Part shown: in pieces, positions 9,024 to 17,616 of the stretch
Numbering within the stretch: position 1 is the stretch's first letter
Layout of the letters: every line of letters starts with the position of its first letter
NCBI GenBank assembly: GCA_035605695.1
Contig: DATNGZ010000019.1
Location: 168,135-232,134 of the forward strand
Direction of reading: 5' to 3'
From: VRUE01 sp035605695
Lineage (GTDB): Bacteria; Actinomycetota; Thermoleophilia; Solirubrobacterales; 70-9
DNA: 64,000 nt
Position numbers and translations under genes: made by a program
The notes under the pieces: generated by a model
Told to the model about the DNA's origin: nothing
Seen by the model: only the letters and a program-made list of their open reading frames with translations
Databases searched by the model: none

Positions 9024-9835
9024 GCTTGATTCCGCCTCTCGCTCGCCGCGCCCGCGGCCCGGCAGGCGAACAGCGCCACCACGATCGCCCCGATCCCGAC
9101 CAGCACGCCACCGGCGACGTCGAGCGGGTGGTGCATGCCCTGGTACATGCGCGAGAGCGCGACGAAGGTGACCAGCAGGATCGCGCCGGTCCAAGCCAGC
9201 GCCTTCGACATGCTGCTGGTGAAACGGCTGGTAAGCAGCAAGACGAGGCCAGCGTAGACGGCGACCGCGGCGGCGGTGTGCCCCGAGGGATAGCTGGTGT
9301 CGACTTCCAGGTCTTCCAGCCGGGGGACGGACGGGCGATCGCGAGGAACCGCGAGCGACGTGAAGTGGTAGGTGGCCGACTCGACGAGCAGCGCGAAGAC
9401 CGCGAAAGCCGCGATGCGCCAACGGCGGGTGACGGCGCAGGCGATCGCAATCAGGCAGACGAAGCCGACGAGGACAGCGGCGCCGACCTGCGAGCCGACT
9501 TCGGCGATCGTCGTGAGCGTGCCGGTGCGGTGTGCGGCCAGGGTCTCGTTGAAGCTCTCGTCCGTGCCGCCGAGGCCGAGGCCGAGGCCGCTGCCGCTGG
9601 CCACCACGTCGACGACGAAATGGCCGAGCAGGATCGAGGCGGCGAGGAGCAGCAGCAGGCCGCCGAGCAGCGCCAGCGCGAAGACGAGAGCGGGGTTGGG
9701 GTCGCCGAGGGCGGCGGCGAAGCGGTCGGCGTATCCACCGGGGCGCACGGCGAGCGCCGTGACCGGCCGGCGGGCGGCTTGCTCCCCCGGCGAGGCCGGC
9801 GGAGAACCAGTACGAGATTGTTGGCCAACCGTCAC
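9020..9835 (-). CDS. PAP2-family membrane phosphatase
   Basis: A 271-residue protein with about six membrane helices. The three PAP2 phosphatase motifs are visible: VPRDRPSVPR (motif 1, the usual Lys apparently replaced), YPSGHTAAA (motif 2, catalytic His) and SRMYQGMHHPLDVAGG (motif 3, nucleophilic His). It would hydrolyse phosphatidate or undecaprenyl pyrophosphate. It is the first gene of the operon with the lipid kinase, DUF1206 and PhoD-like genes, and is divergent from a second PAP2 gene 83 bases away. Confidence 0.88.
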   Translation of the reverse strand: MTVGQQSRTGSPPASPGEQAARRPVTALAVRPGGYADRFAAALGDPNPALVFALALLGGLLLLLAASILLGHFVVDVVASGSGLGLGLGGTDESFNETLAAHRTGTLTTIAEVGSQVGAAVLVGFVCLIAIACAVTRRWRIAAFAVFALLVESATYHFTSLAVPRDRPSVPRLEDLEVDTSYPSGHTAAAVAVYAGLVLLLTSRFTSSMSKALAWTGAILLVTFVALSRMYQGMHHPLDVAGGVLVGIGAIVVALFACRAAGAASERRNQA

Positions 9836-9918
9836 AGCAGCGATCCTCTCCCCGATCGGCGGGCATACTATGCCTCCGCTAGTCGAATTCGCGCCGCTTT
9901 GCGAGCCTTCCTGCTCCG

Positions 9919-10803
9919 ATGCCGCTGCTCCTGCTCCTGATCATCACCGTCTCGTCGGGCCTCGCCGTGGCCTTCCTGACGCGGCTCTATTCGCGACGCA
10001 CCCCCGCCACCCCCGTGGTGGAGGCGGCGCGCGAGGCTGGCCGCCACGCCACGGGCCCGGCGGCGCGCCGGGCGCTGCGCGCCGCGCGCCTCGACCCTGA
10101 GAAGGCGACGGGGCTGGCGCTGACGCTGGCGGTCGCGGTAGTCCTCGTCGGCGGCGTGGTGCTTGCCCTGCTGGCGGTGGTCGTGCGTCGCTTCGCGTTG
10201 GCGAGCCTCGACACCAGCGTGGCCGAGTGGGGTGACCGCCACGCGACCGCCTGGTCGCACGACGCGATCACGCTGGTTACGGGGTTGGGCGAGACCTGGA
10301 CAGTGATCGCCGTCGCGGTGCTGGTAGCGGCGGTCGAGATCGTGCGCACGCGCAACCGCTGGGTCGTGCCGTTCCTGCTGGCGGTGATCGTCGGCGACAA
10401 GCTCCTCACCGAGGCGATCAAGCAGCTCGTCGATCGCGCCCGCCCAGCGCTCGAGCCCGTGGCCGCGACGCTCGGCCCCTCGTTCCCCAGCGGCCACACC
10501 TCCACCGCCGCCGCCTCATGGGCGGCCTTCGCGCTCGTAGCCGGTCGCTGGTGGGGACCGCGAGCCTGGCCGGCGCTCGCCGGTTTCGCCGTCGGCATCG
10601 CGGTCGCGGTCGCCGCCAGCCGTGTGTTGCTCGACGTCCACTGGCTGACCGACGTGCTCGCGGGCCTCGCCCTCGGCTGGGCCTGGTTCGCCGTCTGCGC
10701 GATCGCCTTCGGCGGCCGCGTCCTCCGCTTCGGCGCCGCCGCCCGAGCCGCGGGGCGGGGCGGAGTCGAAGCAAAGCCCGACGAGCCCGCCGCGCTGGGC
10801 TAA
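9919..10803 (+). CDS. PAP2-family membrane phosphatase (second copy)
   Basis: A 294-residue protein. One N-terminal helix (LLLLLIITVSSGLAVAFLT) is followed by a basic cytoplasmic stretch and then the PAP2 core: KQLVDRARP (motif 1), PSFPSGHTSTAAASW (motif 2) and SRVLLDVHWLTDVLAG (motif 3). All three motifs are canonical here, better than in the divergent neighbour at 9020-9835. The extra N-terminal helix and linker distinguish it. Its direction suggests separate expression from the shared divergent region. Confidence 0.88.
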   Translation: MPLLLLLIITVSSGLAVAFLTRLYSRRTPATPVVEAAREAGRHATGPAARRALRAARLDPEKATGLALTLAVAVVLVGGVVLALLAVVVRRFALASLDTSVAEWGDRHATAWSHDAITLVTGLGETWTVIAVAVLVAAVEIVRTRNRWVVPFLLAVIVGDKLLTEAIKQLVDRARPALEPVAATLGPSFPSGHTSTAAASWAAFALVAGRWWGPRAWPALAGFAVGIAVAVAASRVLLDVHWLTDVLAGLALGWAWFAVCAIAFGGRVLRFGAAARAAGRGGVEAKPDEPAALG

Positions 10804-11103
10804 GCCGCCCCGGGGAGCGCCACGCGGTGGGTTACTAGGAGAAATTCCGGACGTAGAGGAACTTCCGAAAGTGGAGCGAGTGGCTCAAATTAACAGCCCT
10901 TTCCGTGCTTCGGCAAACCTGCCTGAGCAGTCAAGTCGCAAGTTGTGGCGTAACGGACGACTTGACTACCGGACGGTAATCAACCCCCGCGATCCAAGAG
11001 TCCGTCAAGACATTTGCACGAGGAGCTGTAGCCGGTCTATGTGCGCTCTTGGCACAAGGGATAGATTGCGGCGGCGTCGCTCCATCTAAAGTCTGCGCAA
11101 AGC
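10804..11103. other. 300-base gap with an inverted repeat, no convincing gene
   Basis: This gap between convergent genes is clearly less GC-rich than its surroundings. It carries a perfect 9-bp inverted repeat, GTCAAGTCG (10930-10938) and CGACTTGAC (10958-10966), with a 19-base spacer. A 72-codon frame at 10871-11089 has an Arg/Ser/Cys-rich composition and no homology I recognise. It may be an insertion scar or a terminator region. Confidence 0.4.
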
Positions 11104-11910
11104 TCACCCACGTGGAGCCCGGTCCGGCTCGGTGAGCGGCGGGAAGTCTGGGGGGCGGCGCTCGACGAAGCTCTCGACGCCCTCGCGGAAGTCGGGGCGC
11201 TCGAAGGAGCGTTCCATCTGGACCAGGGCGTCGGCGGTTGATTCGGTGAGGCTCTGCTCGAGATCGGCGAAGACTTGGTGCTTAATCACGGCCATCGAGG
11301 CCGGTGAGCTGAGGCTCGCCAGCTCGCTGGCGTATGAATGGGCATCCGCCGCCGCCTGTCCCTCCTCGCTGAGGCGGTCGACTACGCCGAGCCGCAGCGC
11401 CTCCTCGGCCAAGAGGGTCCGTCCGGAAAGCAGCAGGTCGAGTGCCGTCGAGGCGCCCGCCAGGCGTGGCAGCACCCAGGAGAGACCGTACTCGGCGATC
11501 AGGCCGCGTCGGGCGAAGGCCGTCGTCAACTTCGCGCCGCGCGCCGCGAAGCGGATGTCGCACATCATCGCGATTACGAAGCCGAGGCCGGCGCAGGGGC
11601 CGTCGATCGCGGCGATCACCGGCTTGCGAAGCGCTCGCGGCAGGCTCTGCGGGCGTGGGTCGGGCTCCGCTTGGGCGCCGCTCTCCTCGACTTCCCGGAG
11701 ATAGTCGAAGTCGGCGCCGGCGCAGAAGCCGCGGCCGGCCCCGGTGAGGACGATCGCTCTCACGCCTGGGTCCGCATCGGCTTCCTCGAGGCGATCGAAG
11801 TAGGCGCGGCCGAGCTCGGGCGTCCAGGCGTTGAGAGCCTCGGGTCGGTTCAGCGTGACTCGCGCCACGCCGTCCTCGACCAGGTAGAGAACGGTCTCCG
11901 AGGCCGCCAT
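11104..11910 (-). CDS. Enoyl-CoA hydratase/isomerase (crotonase) family protein, distal copy
   Basis: A 268-residue crotonase-fold protein from ATG 11910, which overlaps the amidohydrolase stop as TGATG. Substrate-pocket motifs are VTLNRPEALNAWTPELG, the CoA/oxyanion region FCAGADFDYLRE, and AAIDGPCAGLGFVIAMMCDIRFA. The position equivalent to the second catalytic Glu falls in FARRGLIAEYGLSWVLPRL and appears shifted, so it may be an isomerase or a hydrolase instead of a hydratase. It is the last gene of the seven-gene catabolic operon. Confidence 0.88.
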   Translation of the reverse strand: MAASETVLYLVEDGVARVTLNRPEALNAWTPELGRAYFDRLEEADADPGVRAIVLTGAGRGFCAGADFDYLREVEESGAQAEPDPRPQSLPRALRKPVIAAIDGPCAGLGFVIAMMCDIRFAARGAKLTTAFARRGLIAEYGLSWVLPRLAGASTALDLLLSGRTLLAEEALRLGVVDRLSEEGQAAADAHSYASELASLSSPASMAVIKHQVFADLEQSLTESTADALVQMERSFERPDFREGVESFVERRPPDFPPLTEPDRAPRG

Positions 11911-12800
11911 CAGGGCCCCCCCACGCCGGCCAACGACGCCTCGACTCGCTCCAGCAGGCGTTCGGCGTTGCCGTGGAGGTAGGCGGCGCGTGACTCCGCT
12001 CGCAGCCCCAACGCCTCGATCTCCTCCAGCGCCCGCTCGTAGCGCAGCATCGGCCAATCGGCCCCGAAGAGGACCTGCTCGCGCAGCACGGTATCCATCA
12101 GGCGAGCGATGTCGCCCCAGCCCCCGCCACCGCCAGGAGCCATATAGCGGGGCGCGATCGCACCGAACTCGAGGTAGACGTTGCGATGCTTCCAGGCGAC
12201 CGCGGCCGCCTCGTGGGGCCAGGGCCAGCCTCCGTGATGGCAGACCAGCGTCAACTCTGGGAAATCGCAGGCGATGCGGTCGATCAGCACGGGTCGCTCG
12301 TGCTCCAGCGGCCCGTGCGAGGAGAAGTTGATCCCGGTGTGGAGGCCGACCGGGACGCCGAGCTGGACGCAGCGCGCGTACACCGGGTAGCAGCGTCGAT
12401 CGGTCGGCGAGATGCCGATGAAGCCGGGCTCGAAGACGATGCCGCGCAGGCCGAGCTCGAGAATCGCCCGGTCGACCTCGCGCACCGCCCCCATCGGATC
12501 ACGCGGATCGACGCAGCCGAAGCCGCAGGCGATCCGGTCGGGGTTGGCGAGAACCACCGCGGCGAGGCGGTCGTTCAGCTCGCTCGGATCGACCCACTCG
12601 ACCTCGGCCTGCATCACGCTGGGCCCGACCCCGTGCGCCTCGGCTTCCTCGCGCCAGTCCTCGACCGTTGAGTCGAGGTTCTCGAGGAAGCCGTCGTAGA
12701 CCTCGGCGTAACGCAGGTACTGCTCGGGCACCGGCGGCTGCGGTTCCTCGCGCGAGTCGCGCGTGGGTAGCTTCACCCTGAAGTCGACGATCGCGGCCAT
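11910..12800 (-). CDS. Amidohydrolase-2-family metal-dependent hydrolase or decarboxylase
   Basis: A 296-residue TIM-barrel protein of the ACMSD/amidohydrolase-2 type. GLHTGINFSSHGPLEHERP, LTLVCHHGGWPWPHEAAAVA and VLFGADWPMLRYE give the conserved His, His-His and Asp metal/catalytic positions. The usual N-terminal HxH is weak here (MAAIVDFRVKLPTRD). Members are decarboxylases or hydrolases of ring-derived acids. It is coupled to crotonase genes on both sides, which supports a role in ring opening or side-chain removal during degradation of an unidentified acid. Confidence 0.86.
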   Translation of the reverse strand: MAAIVDFRVKLPTRDSREEPQPPVPEQYLRYAEVYDGFLENLDSTVEDWREEAEAHGVGPSVMQAEVEWVDPSELNDRLAAVVLANPDRIACGFGCVDPRDPMGAVREVDRAILELGLRGIVFEPGFIGISPTDRRCYPVYARCVQLGVPVGLHTGINFSSHGPLEHERPVLIDRIACDFPELTLVCHHGGWPWPHEAAAVAWKHRNVYLEFGAIAPRYMAPGGGGGWGDIARLMDTVLREQVLFGADWPMLRYERALEEIEALGLRAESRAAYLHGNAERLLERVEASLAGVGGP

Positions 12801-12801
12801 C

Positions 12802-13569
12802 TCAACCTCCGTCCTCGTCGCCCTGGCCCGAGCCCGCGAACTCGCCGGTTCGTCGCAGCTGCTCCTCGCTGCCCTCCAGCGCGGACATGTAGGAGTGGTA
12901 CAGGCGCATGCTCTGCTCGAGCGGAGCGCCGAGGCCGCGCAGGGCCAGCTCTTTGGTCATCGACACGGCATCGGTGGAGAGGGTCCCGATCGTCGCGGCG
13001 AGCTGCTGGGCGCGAGCGATCAGCCGATCCGGCTCGACCAGCTCGTTGACGAGGCCGATCCGCAGGGCCTCCCGCGCGTCGATGAGCTCGCCGGTGAGCA
13101 GCAGCCGCATCGCGTTGCCGAGGCCGACGACGGCGGGCAGTCGCAGGGCGCCGAAGCCGTGGAGGAGGTTCCACTTGGGCTCCGGCGCCCCGAACTGTGA
13201 AGCGGGGGTGGCGATGCGCAGGTCGCAAAAAAGCGCCAGCTCGAGCCCCCCCGCTACGGCGTAGCCATCGACGGCGGCTATCAGCGGCTTGGAGATGGTC
13301 AAGCCGAGGTCCCACCGCTCCGCGCGCCATGGCGCCCAGCGCCCGTCCTGGCGCAGCCGGCTGTGCATCTCCTTCAGGTCGGCGCCGGCGGAGAAGGCCC
13401 GCGGGCCGGCGCCGGTGACGATCCCGACCCGGACCTCGGGATCGGCCTCGATCCGCCGCAGCGCCTCGGTCAGCTCACCGTACGTGGCGGTGTCCATCGC
13501 GTTGAGCGCCTCGGGCCGGTTGAGCGTGATCGTCATCGCGCCCGCCGAGCGTTGCTCGATGATCGCCAT
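12802..13569 (-). CDS. Enoyl-CoA hydratase/isomerase (crotonase) family protein, proximal copy
   Basis: A 255-residue crotonase from ATG 13569. The oxyanion-hole and pocket motifs are ITLNRPEALNAMDTATYG, FSAGADLKEMHS and AAVDGYAVAGGLELALFCDL, followed by FGAPEPKWNLLHGFGALRLP, where a catalytic Glu is in the expected position. That makes it a better classical hydratase candidate than the second copy in the operon. Its stop lies one base before the amidohydrolase start. It follows the permease gene with a 28-base gap. Confidence 0.9.
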   Translation of the reverse strand: MAIIEQRSAGAMTITLNRPEALNAMDTATYGELTEALRRIEADPEVRVGIVTGAGPRAFSAGADLKEMHSRLRQDGRWAPWRAERWDLGLTISKPLIAAVDGYAVAGGLELALFCDLRIATPASQFGAPEPKWNLLHGFGALRLPAVVGLGNAMRLLLTGELIDAREALRIGLVNELVEPDRLIARAQQLAATIGTLSTDAVSMTKELALRGLGAPLEQSMRLYHSYMSALEGSEEQLRRTGEFAGSGQGDEDGG

Positions 13570-13597
13570 GTTCGCCTCCTCTCCGCGCGTCCCGGCC

Positions 13598-15148
13598 CTA
13601 TGCGGACCGGTTCGGTGGATGCCCGGCGCCCCCTGGTTCCCTCGGCGGCGGCAGTGGCTCCTCTGGCTGCCCCGGGATGTAGGGCGGCACGTCACTGCGA
13701 ACGTCGGCCTCCTCCGGCGTCGCCGAGGCGAACAGCTGTCCGGCTTCGATCAGGCGCGCCGGGTTGCGCCGCTCCAGGTAGATGGCAATCAGGGCGGCGA
13801 CGGCGATCGTGGCCACGGTCGCCCAGATGAACCAGCGCAGCGGCGAAGGCGGGGTCGGATGGACGTTGCCGTAGGTAACGATGCCGACCCCGACCAGGCC
13901 GGCGATCGGAATCAGGACGTGCCTCAAGATCGAGAACTCGGGGCGGTGCTGCTCCCAGTAGTACTTGACCACGCCGACTCCGAGCAGGCCGTAGGCGGCG
14001 ATGAAGAAGAGGGTCGCGATGTAGGCGGCCCAAGAGGCCAGTTCGCCCGGTTCGTAGATCGAGCCGAGGATCAGCGTCACCGCGAGCATGACGCCAACCG
14101 AGACGACCACCGCGCGGTCGGGGGCGCCGCGAGAGTTGACGTGGTCGAACCACGGCGGCAGCATCCGGTCCCGCCCCATCGAGAAGATCATCCGCCCGGC
14201 GGCGTTGACGGTGACGATGTTGAGCGCGATGAAGCTGGTCATCACGGCGATGATCGAGAGCGTGCCGAGGAAGGGGCCCGAGAAGGTCCTAGCCAGGGTG
14301 TCGAATGGGGTGCCGTCGGATTGCAGGGCTTCGAGGCCCTCTGGCGTCAGGCCGAAGCCGACGACGCCGCTGTAGAGCAGCAGCGTGTAGAAGATGCCGA
14401 TCACCAGTGTGGTGAGGAGCACCGCGCGCGGGATCGTGCGCCTTGGCTCATGCGCCTCCTCGCCGAGCGTTGTCGCCGACTCGAAGCCGACGAAGGCGAA
14501 GATCGCGAAGACGAGGCCGTAGATGATCCCGGAGAAGCCAAGCGCGCTTTCCGACGGATCGAACGGCTTCGCCGAAAGCCCGTCGGCGCCGCCGTTGACG
14601 AGGATGACGATGGCGATCAAGCCGAAGACGATGAGCTCGAAGGCGAGGAAGACGAGCCCGGTACGCAGCGAGAGGGAGAGCCCGGCGATAGTCAGGATGG
14701 TCGAGAAGACGATGAGCGCCGCGGCGAGCCATTGCCAGGCTATGTCGACGCTGTGGCTGGCGAGGTATTCGCTGGTGAAGGTGCTGAAGAAGGACAGCTG
14801 GAAGGGCAGCAGCAGCACGTAGGCGCCGAACAGCATCACGCCGGTGACGAAGCCGACCTTCGGGCCGAAGGCATGGGTCAGGTAGTTGTAGAAGGAGCCG
14901 GCGGCCGGCAGCTTGCGCGCGAACTCGCCGATGATCACCGCCAGGCAGAGCGAGAAGACCATCCCGACGACCATCGAGAAGGGGGAGGCGAAGCCGCTCT
15001 CGCTGGCGACGAAGACGAACCCGGCCGTGGCACCGGCGGCGGGCGCGATCAGCGCCGCGGACTGGACAACCGCGCCGCCCAGGCCGGTGGTGCCTCCGTG
15101 CAGGGTCGAGACCCGTTGCTGTGGCGAAATCGTCTCCATCTGGCTCAC
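13598..15148 (-). CDS. APC-superfamily amino-acid/organic-cation permease
   Basis: A 516-residue transporter with about twelve to thirteen helices, beginning near ALIAPAAGATAGFVFVA. The consensus FARKLPAAGSFYNYLTHAFG and the cytoplasmic EEAHEPRRTIPRAVLLTTL are typical of APC permeases. Starts are GTG 15148 or ATG 15139. The proline-rich C-terminal tail (PPYIPGQPEEPLPPPREPG) is presumably cytoplasmic. Its place in the operon between the acyl-CoA ligase and crotonase genes suggests that it imports the substrate that the ligase activates. Confidence 0.9.
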   Translation of the reverse strand: MSQMETISPQQRVSTLHGGTTGLGGAVVQSAALIAPAAGATAGFVFVASESGFASPFSMVVGMVFSLCLAVIIGEFARKLPAAGSFYNYLTHAFGPKVGFVTGVMLFGAYVLLLPFQLSFFSTFTSEYLASHSVDIAWQWLAAALIVFSTILTIAGLSLSLRTGLVFLAFELIVFGLIAIVILVNGGADGLSAKPFDPSESALGFSGIIYGLVFAIFAFVGFESATTLGEEAHEPRRTIPRAVLLTTLVIGIFYTLLLYSGVVGFGLTPEGLEALQSDGTPFDTLARTFSGPFLGTLSIIAVMTSFIALNIVTVNAAGRMIFSMGRDRMLPPWFDHVNSRGAPDRAVVVSVGVMLAVTLILGSIYEPGELASWAAYIATLFFIAAYGLLGVGVVKYYWEQHRPEFSILRHVLIPIAGLVGVGIVTYGNVHPTPPSPLRWFIWATVATIAVAALIAIYLERRNPARLIEAGQLFASATPEEADVRSDVPPYIPGQPEEPLPPPREPGGAGHPPNRSA

Positions 15149-15187
15149 CTCACGTTTCGTTCCTATGTCCTCGCTCGCAAGCGACCA

Positions 15188-16837
15188 TCAGCGCCTCTCG
15201 CTCCTCTGCGCGTTCCAGTCGGGCAGCTCGCGGTCCCGGTCCCAGGCGTCGGCCAGCGGGTTGCCGGCCGACGCGACCAGCTCGCTCTTCTTCACCCGCA
15301 TCGAGGGGGTGCGCGGGAACGGCTCGGTTCGGTACTCGATATAGCGCGGGACCTTGTGCTTGGCGAGCCGCTCGCGGCAGAAGTCGACCAGGCTCGCCGG
15401 GTCGACCTCCCGCGGCGAGGCCTCGCCGACCAGCGCCACGTAAGCCTTGACCTCCTCACCGCGCAGCTCGTCGGCAACCGGCACGACGGCGGCCTCGAGC
15501 ACGGCGGGGTGGGAGCGCAGCACGTTCTCGACCTCCGCCGCGGCCACGTTCTCCCCCGAGCGCCGCACGATGTCCTTCTTGCGGCCGAGGAAGTAGATGT
15601 AGCCGCTCTCGTCGCGGCGCGCCAGGTCGCCGCTGCGCAGCCAGCCGTCGGCCAGCGCCTCGGCGCTCGCCTCGGGCCGGTTGAGGTAGCCGCGCATCAG
15701 CCCCGGCGCCCTGATCAGGACCTCACCGGGCTCCTCGGCGCCCACGTCGCCGCCCTCGTCATCGACGAGCCGCACGTCCACGCCCGGGCAGGGCAGCCCG
15801 ATCGAGCCAGAGCCCGTCATGCGCTCGGCGTCCTCCAGCGGCATTGCGACGACCAATCCCGACTCGGTGAGGCCGTAGCCCTCAACCCATGGGAAGCCCC
15901 AGCGCTCGACGAACTCGGTGTGCAGCTGGGCGGGGATGCCGACGTGCAGCGCGAACTCGACCCGGTTTCGGCGCTCCTCCTCGCGCGGCTCGGCCTTTAG
16001 CAGCAGGGCGGGGATGGCGGCCAGACCGAAGAGGCGGGTCACCCCGTGCTTGGCGACGACCGGCCAGAAGCGCGAGACGCTGAAGTGCCGCATCGTCACC
16101 AGCGGCACGCCGGCGCGCAGCGAGGTCAGGAAAAGCCAGGGCGGGTCGTTGTAAAAGAACTGCAGGCAGCAGAGCAGCCGGTCCTCCGGGCCCAGGTCGT
16201 ACAGCCCGAGGTAGAGCTCGACGAAGCGGAGCCAGTAGTCGTGCGCGACCATGCACCCCTTGGGCGGCCCGGTGGTGCCAGACGTGTAGTAGACGTTGGT
16301 GATCGCGTCGGGATCGACCTCGACGTCCTCGAGGCGCAGAGGGCCGAAGTCGGCGCGGTACGGCGCCAGGCCATCCGGCTCCTCGCCGCTCACGACGACG
16401 ACGTCGAGCCCCTCGCCGCCGATGCGCCGGATCAGCTCCGCATGGGACTTGCCGCAGACGGCGAGCCTGGCGGCGGAGTCGCGGACGACGTGCCCGGCGT
16501 CGTGCTCGCCGGCCGAGGTGTTGAGCGAGACCAGGGCGGCGCCGCAGGCGTTTGCCGCCAGCCAGGCGACCATGAACTCGGTCCGGTTCTCGAGCATGAT
16601 CAGGACCCGATCGCCGGGTTCGACCCGCTCGCGCAGGTAGCCGGCGAAGGCCTCCACGGCGCTGCGGAAGCGCTCGCGGCTGACCACCACACCGTCCTCG
16701 AAGATGAAGACTGGCCTCTGCGGTTCGCGGTCGAGCGCCTCGCGGACCAGGGTGATGATGTCAGCGGGCAGGTTCTGCACCGACGGATCGAGCGACGGCC
16801 ACTTGGCCTCGACGCGATTCGCCGGCGCGGGGGTCAC
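15188..16837 (-). CDS. AMP-dependent acyl-CoA synthetase/ligase
   Basis: A 549-residue adenylate-forming enzyme from GTG 16837, overlapping the hydrolase stop as GTGA. Motifs in order are the P-loop-like YYTSGTTGPPKGCM, EGYGLTESGLVVAMP, WLRSGDLARRDESGYIYFLG, GRKKDIVRRSGENVAAAEVE, and the C-terminal catalytic Lys in FPRTPSMRVKKSEL. It resembles crotonobetaine/carnitine-CoA and cyclohexane- or aryl-carboxylate CoA ligases. It would activate a carboxylic acid as the first committed step of the operon pathway. Confidence 0.92.
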   Translation of the reverse strand: MTPAPANRVEAKWPSLDPSVQNLPADIITLVREALDREPQRPVFIFEDGVVVSRERFRSAVEAFAGYLRERVEPGDRVLIMLENRTEFMVAWLAANACGAALVSLNTSAGEHDAGHVVRDSAARLAVCGKSHAELIRRIGGEGLDVVVVSGEEPDGLAPYRADFGPLRLEDVEVDPDAITNVYYTSGTTGPPKGCMVAHDYWLRFVELYLGLYDLGPEDRLLCCLQFFYNDPPWLFLTSLRAGVPLVTMRHFSVSRFWPVVAKHGVTRLFGLAAIPALLLKAEPREEERRNRVEFALHVGIPAQLHTEFVERWGFPWVEGYGLTESGLVVAMPLEDAERMTGSGSIGLPCPGVDVRLVDDEGGDVGAEEPGEVLIRAPGLMRGYLNRPEASAEALADGWLRSGDLARRDESGYIYFLGRKKDIVRRSGENVAAAEVENVLRSHPAVLEAAVVPVADELRGEEVKAYVALVGEASPREVDPASLVDFCRERLAKHKVPRYIEYRTEPFPRTPSMRVKKSELVASAGNPLADAWDRDRELPDWNAQRSERR

Positions 16838-17616
16838 TCGTACCAGCGCTCCGGCGCGACCCGGGTCTTCTGCTGCCAGTCCAGGTCGTGGGTGAAGATC
16901 AGCTTGGCGTCGTAGCGGCGCTGCAGCGCGCGGATTCGCTGCCAGCTCGCGACCATCGCGTCCGGGTTCCAGACGATCGCCGGCAGCACGTTCTCCTCGA
17001 TGTTGCGCGGCAGGTAGGCGGCATCCGCGACGAGGATCAGCGCCCCGCCCCCGTCGAGTCGCACCAGCATTGACTGGTGGCCGGCGGTATGCCCGGGGGT
17101 GGGGAAGAGGAGGACGGTCCCGTCGCCGAAGAGGTCGTAGTCGCCTTCCAGCTCGACCCACTCGACCGGATGGTCGAAGTCGGCTCGCACGTATATCTCG
17201 CGCTGGTAGACCGGCGGCCAGTGGGCGAACTCGAGCTCACGCCGTTGCGCGTAGAAGGTCGCGTCCGGGAAGAACTCGATGCCCCCGGCGTGGTCGTAGT
17301 GCAGGTGGGAGAGCACGACGTGGGAGACGTCGCGCGGCTCGAAGCCCGCTACCTGCAGCTGGCTGACGACGTCGTCGCCCTCTTCCATCGTCACCTCGAA
17401 GGCATCGGCCGCGTCGCCCAGCCGCGCTCGTGGATCGTTGACCAGCGCCGGATGGCCGCCGGTGTCGAAGAGGACGTTGCCCTCGGGATGAGCGATGACG
17501 TAGAAGAAGTAGGGGATCTCGACCTTCGTGCCGATTTCGGGGTGGAAGGGGTCGAAGACCGACATGTCGGCGATCTCGCCGCCGCCGTGGAGCGCGTGGA
17601 CCCGGACCGCCGCCAT
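16834..17616 (-). CDS. Metallo-beta-lactamase-fold hydrolase, AHL-lactonase-like
   Basis: A 260-residue protein from ATG 17616, overlapping the TetR stop as TGATG. The dinuclear zinc motif is VVLSHLHYDHAGGIEFFPDA, followed by LFPTPGHTAGHQSMLVRL and ILVADAAYLPRNIEE. The N-terminal FFYVIAHPEGNVLFDTGGHP is typical of N-acyl-homoserine-lactonase-type members. In this operon a lactone or thioester intermediate is a more probable substrate than a quorum signal, but that is inference. Confidence 0.9.
   Translation of the reverse strand: MAAVRVHALHGGGEIADMSVFDPFHPEIGTKVEIPYFFYVIAHPEGNVLFDTGGHPALVNDPRARLGDAADAFEVTMEEGDDVVSQLQVAGFEPRDVSHVVLSHLHYDHAGGIEFFPDATFYAQRRELEFAHWPPVYQREIYVRADFDHPVEWVELEGDYDLFGDGTVLLFPTPGHTAGHQSMLVRLDGGGALILVADAAYLPRNIEENVLPAIVWNPDAMVASWQRIRALQRRYDAKLIFTHDLDWQQKTRVAPERWYE

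Noticed and set aside
10871..11089. A possible 72-residue gene in the 300-base gap
   Set aside because: The Arg/Ser/Cys-rich composition, lack of a good ribosome-binding site and lack of any motif suggest a chance frame.
13289..16000. A 903-codon plus-strand frame across the permease and ligase genes
   Set aside because: It is antisense to two clear genes and reads as Arg/Asp/Gly/Gln-rich sequence with no domains; it arises from high GC.
16834..17616. The metallo-beta-lactamase gene as a quorum-quenching lactonase
   Set aside because: The fold is shared by many hydrolases and the operon context points to catabolism; no signal synthase or receptor is near.
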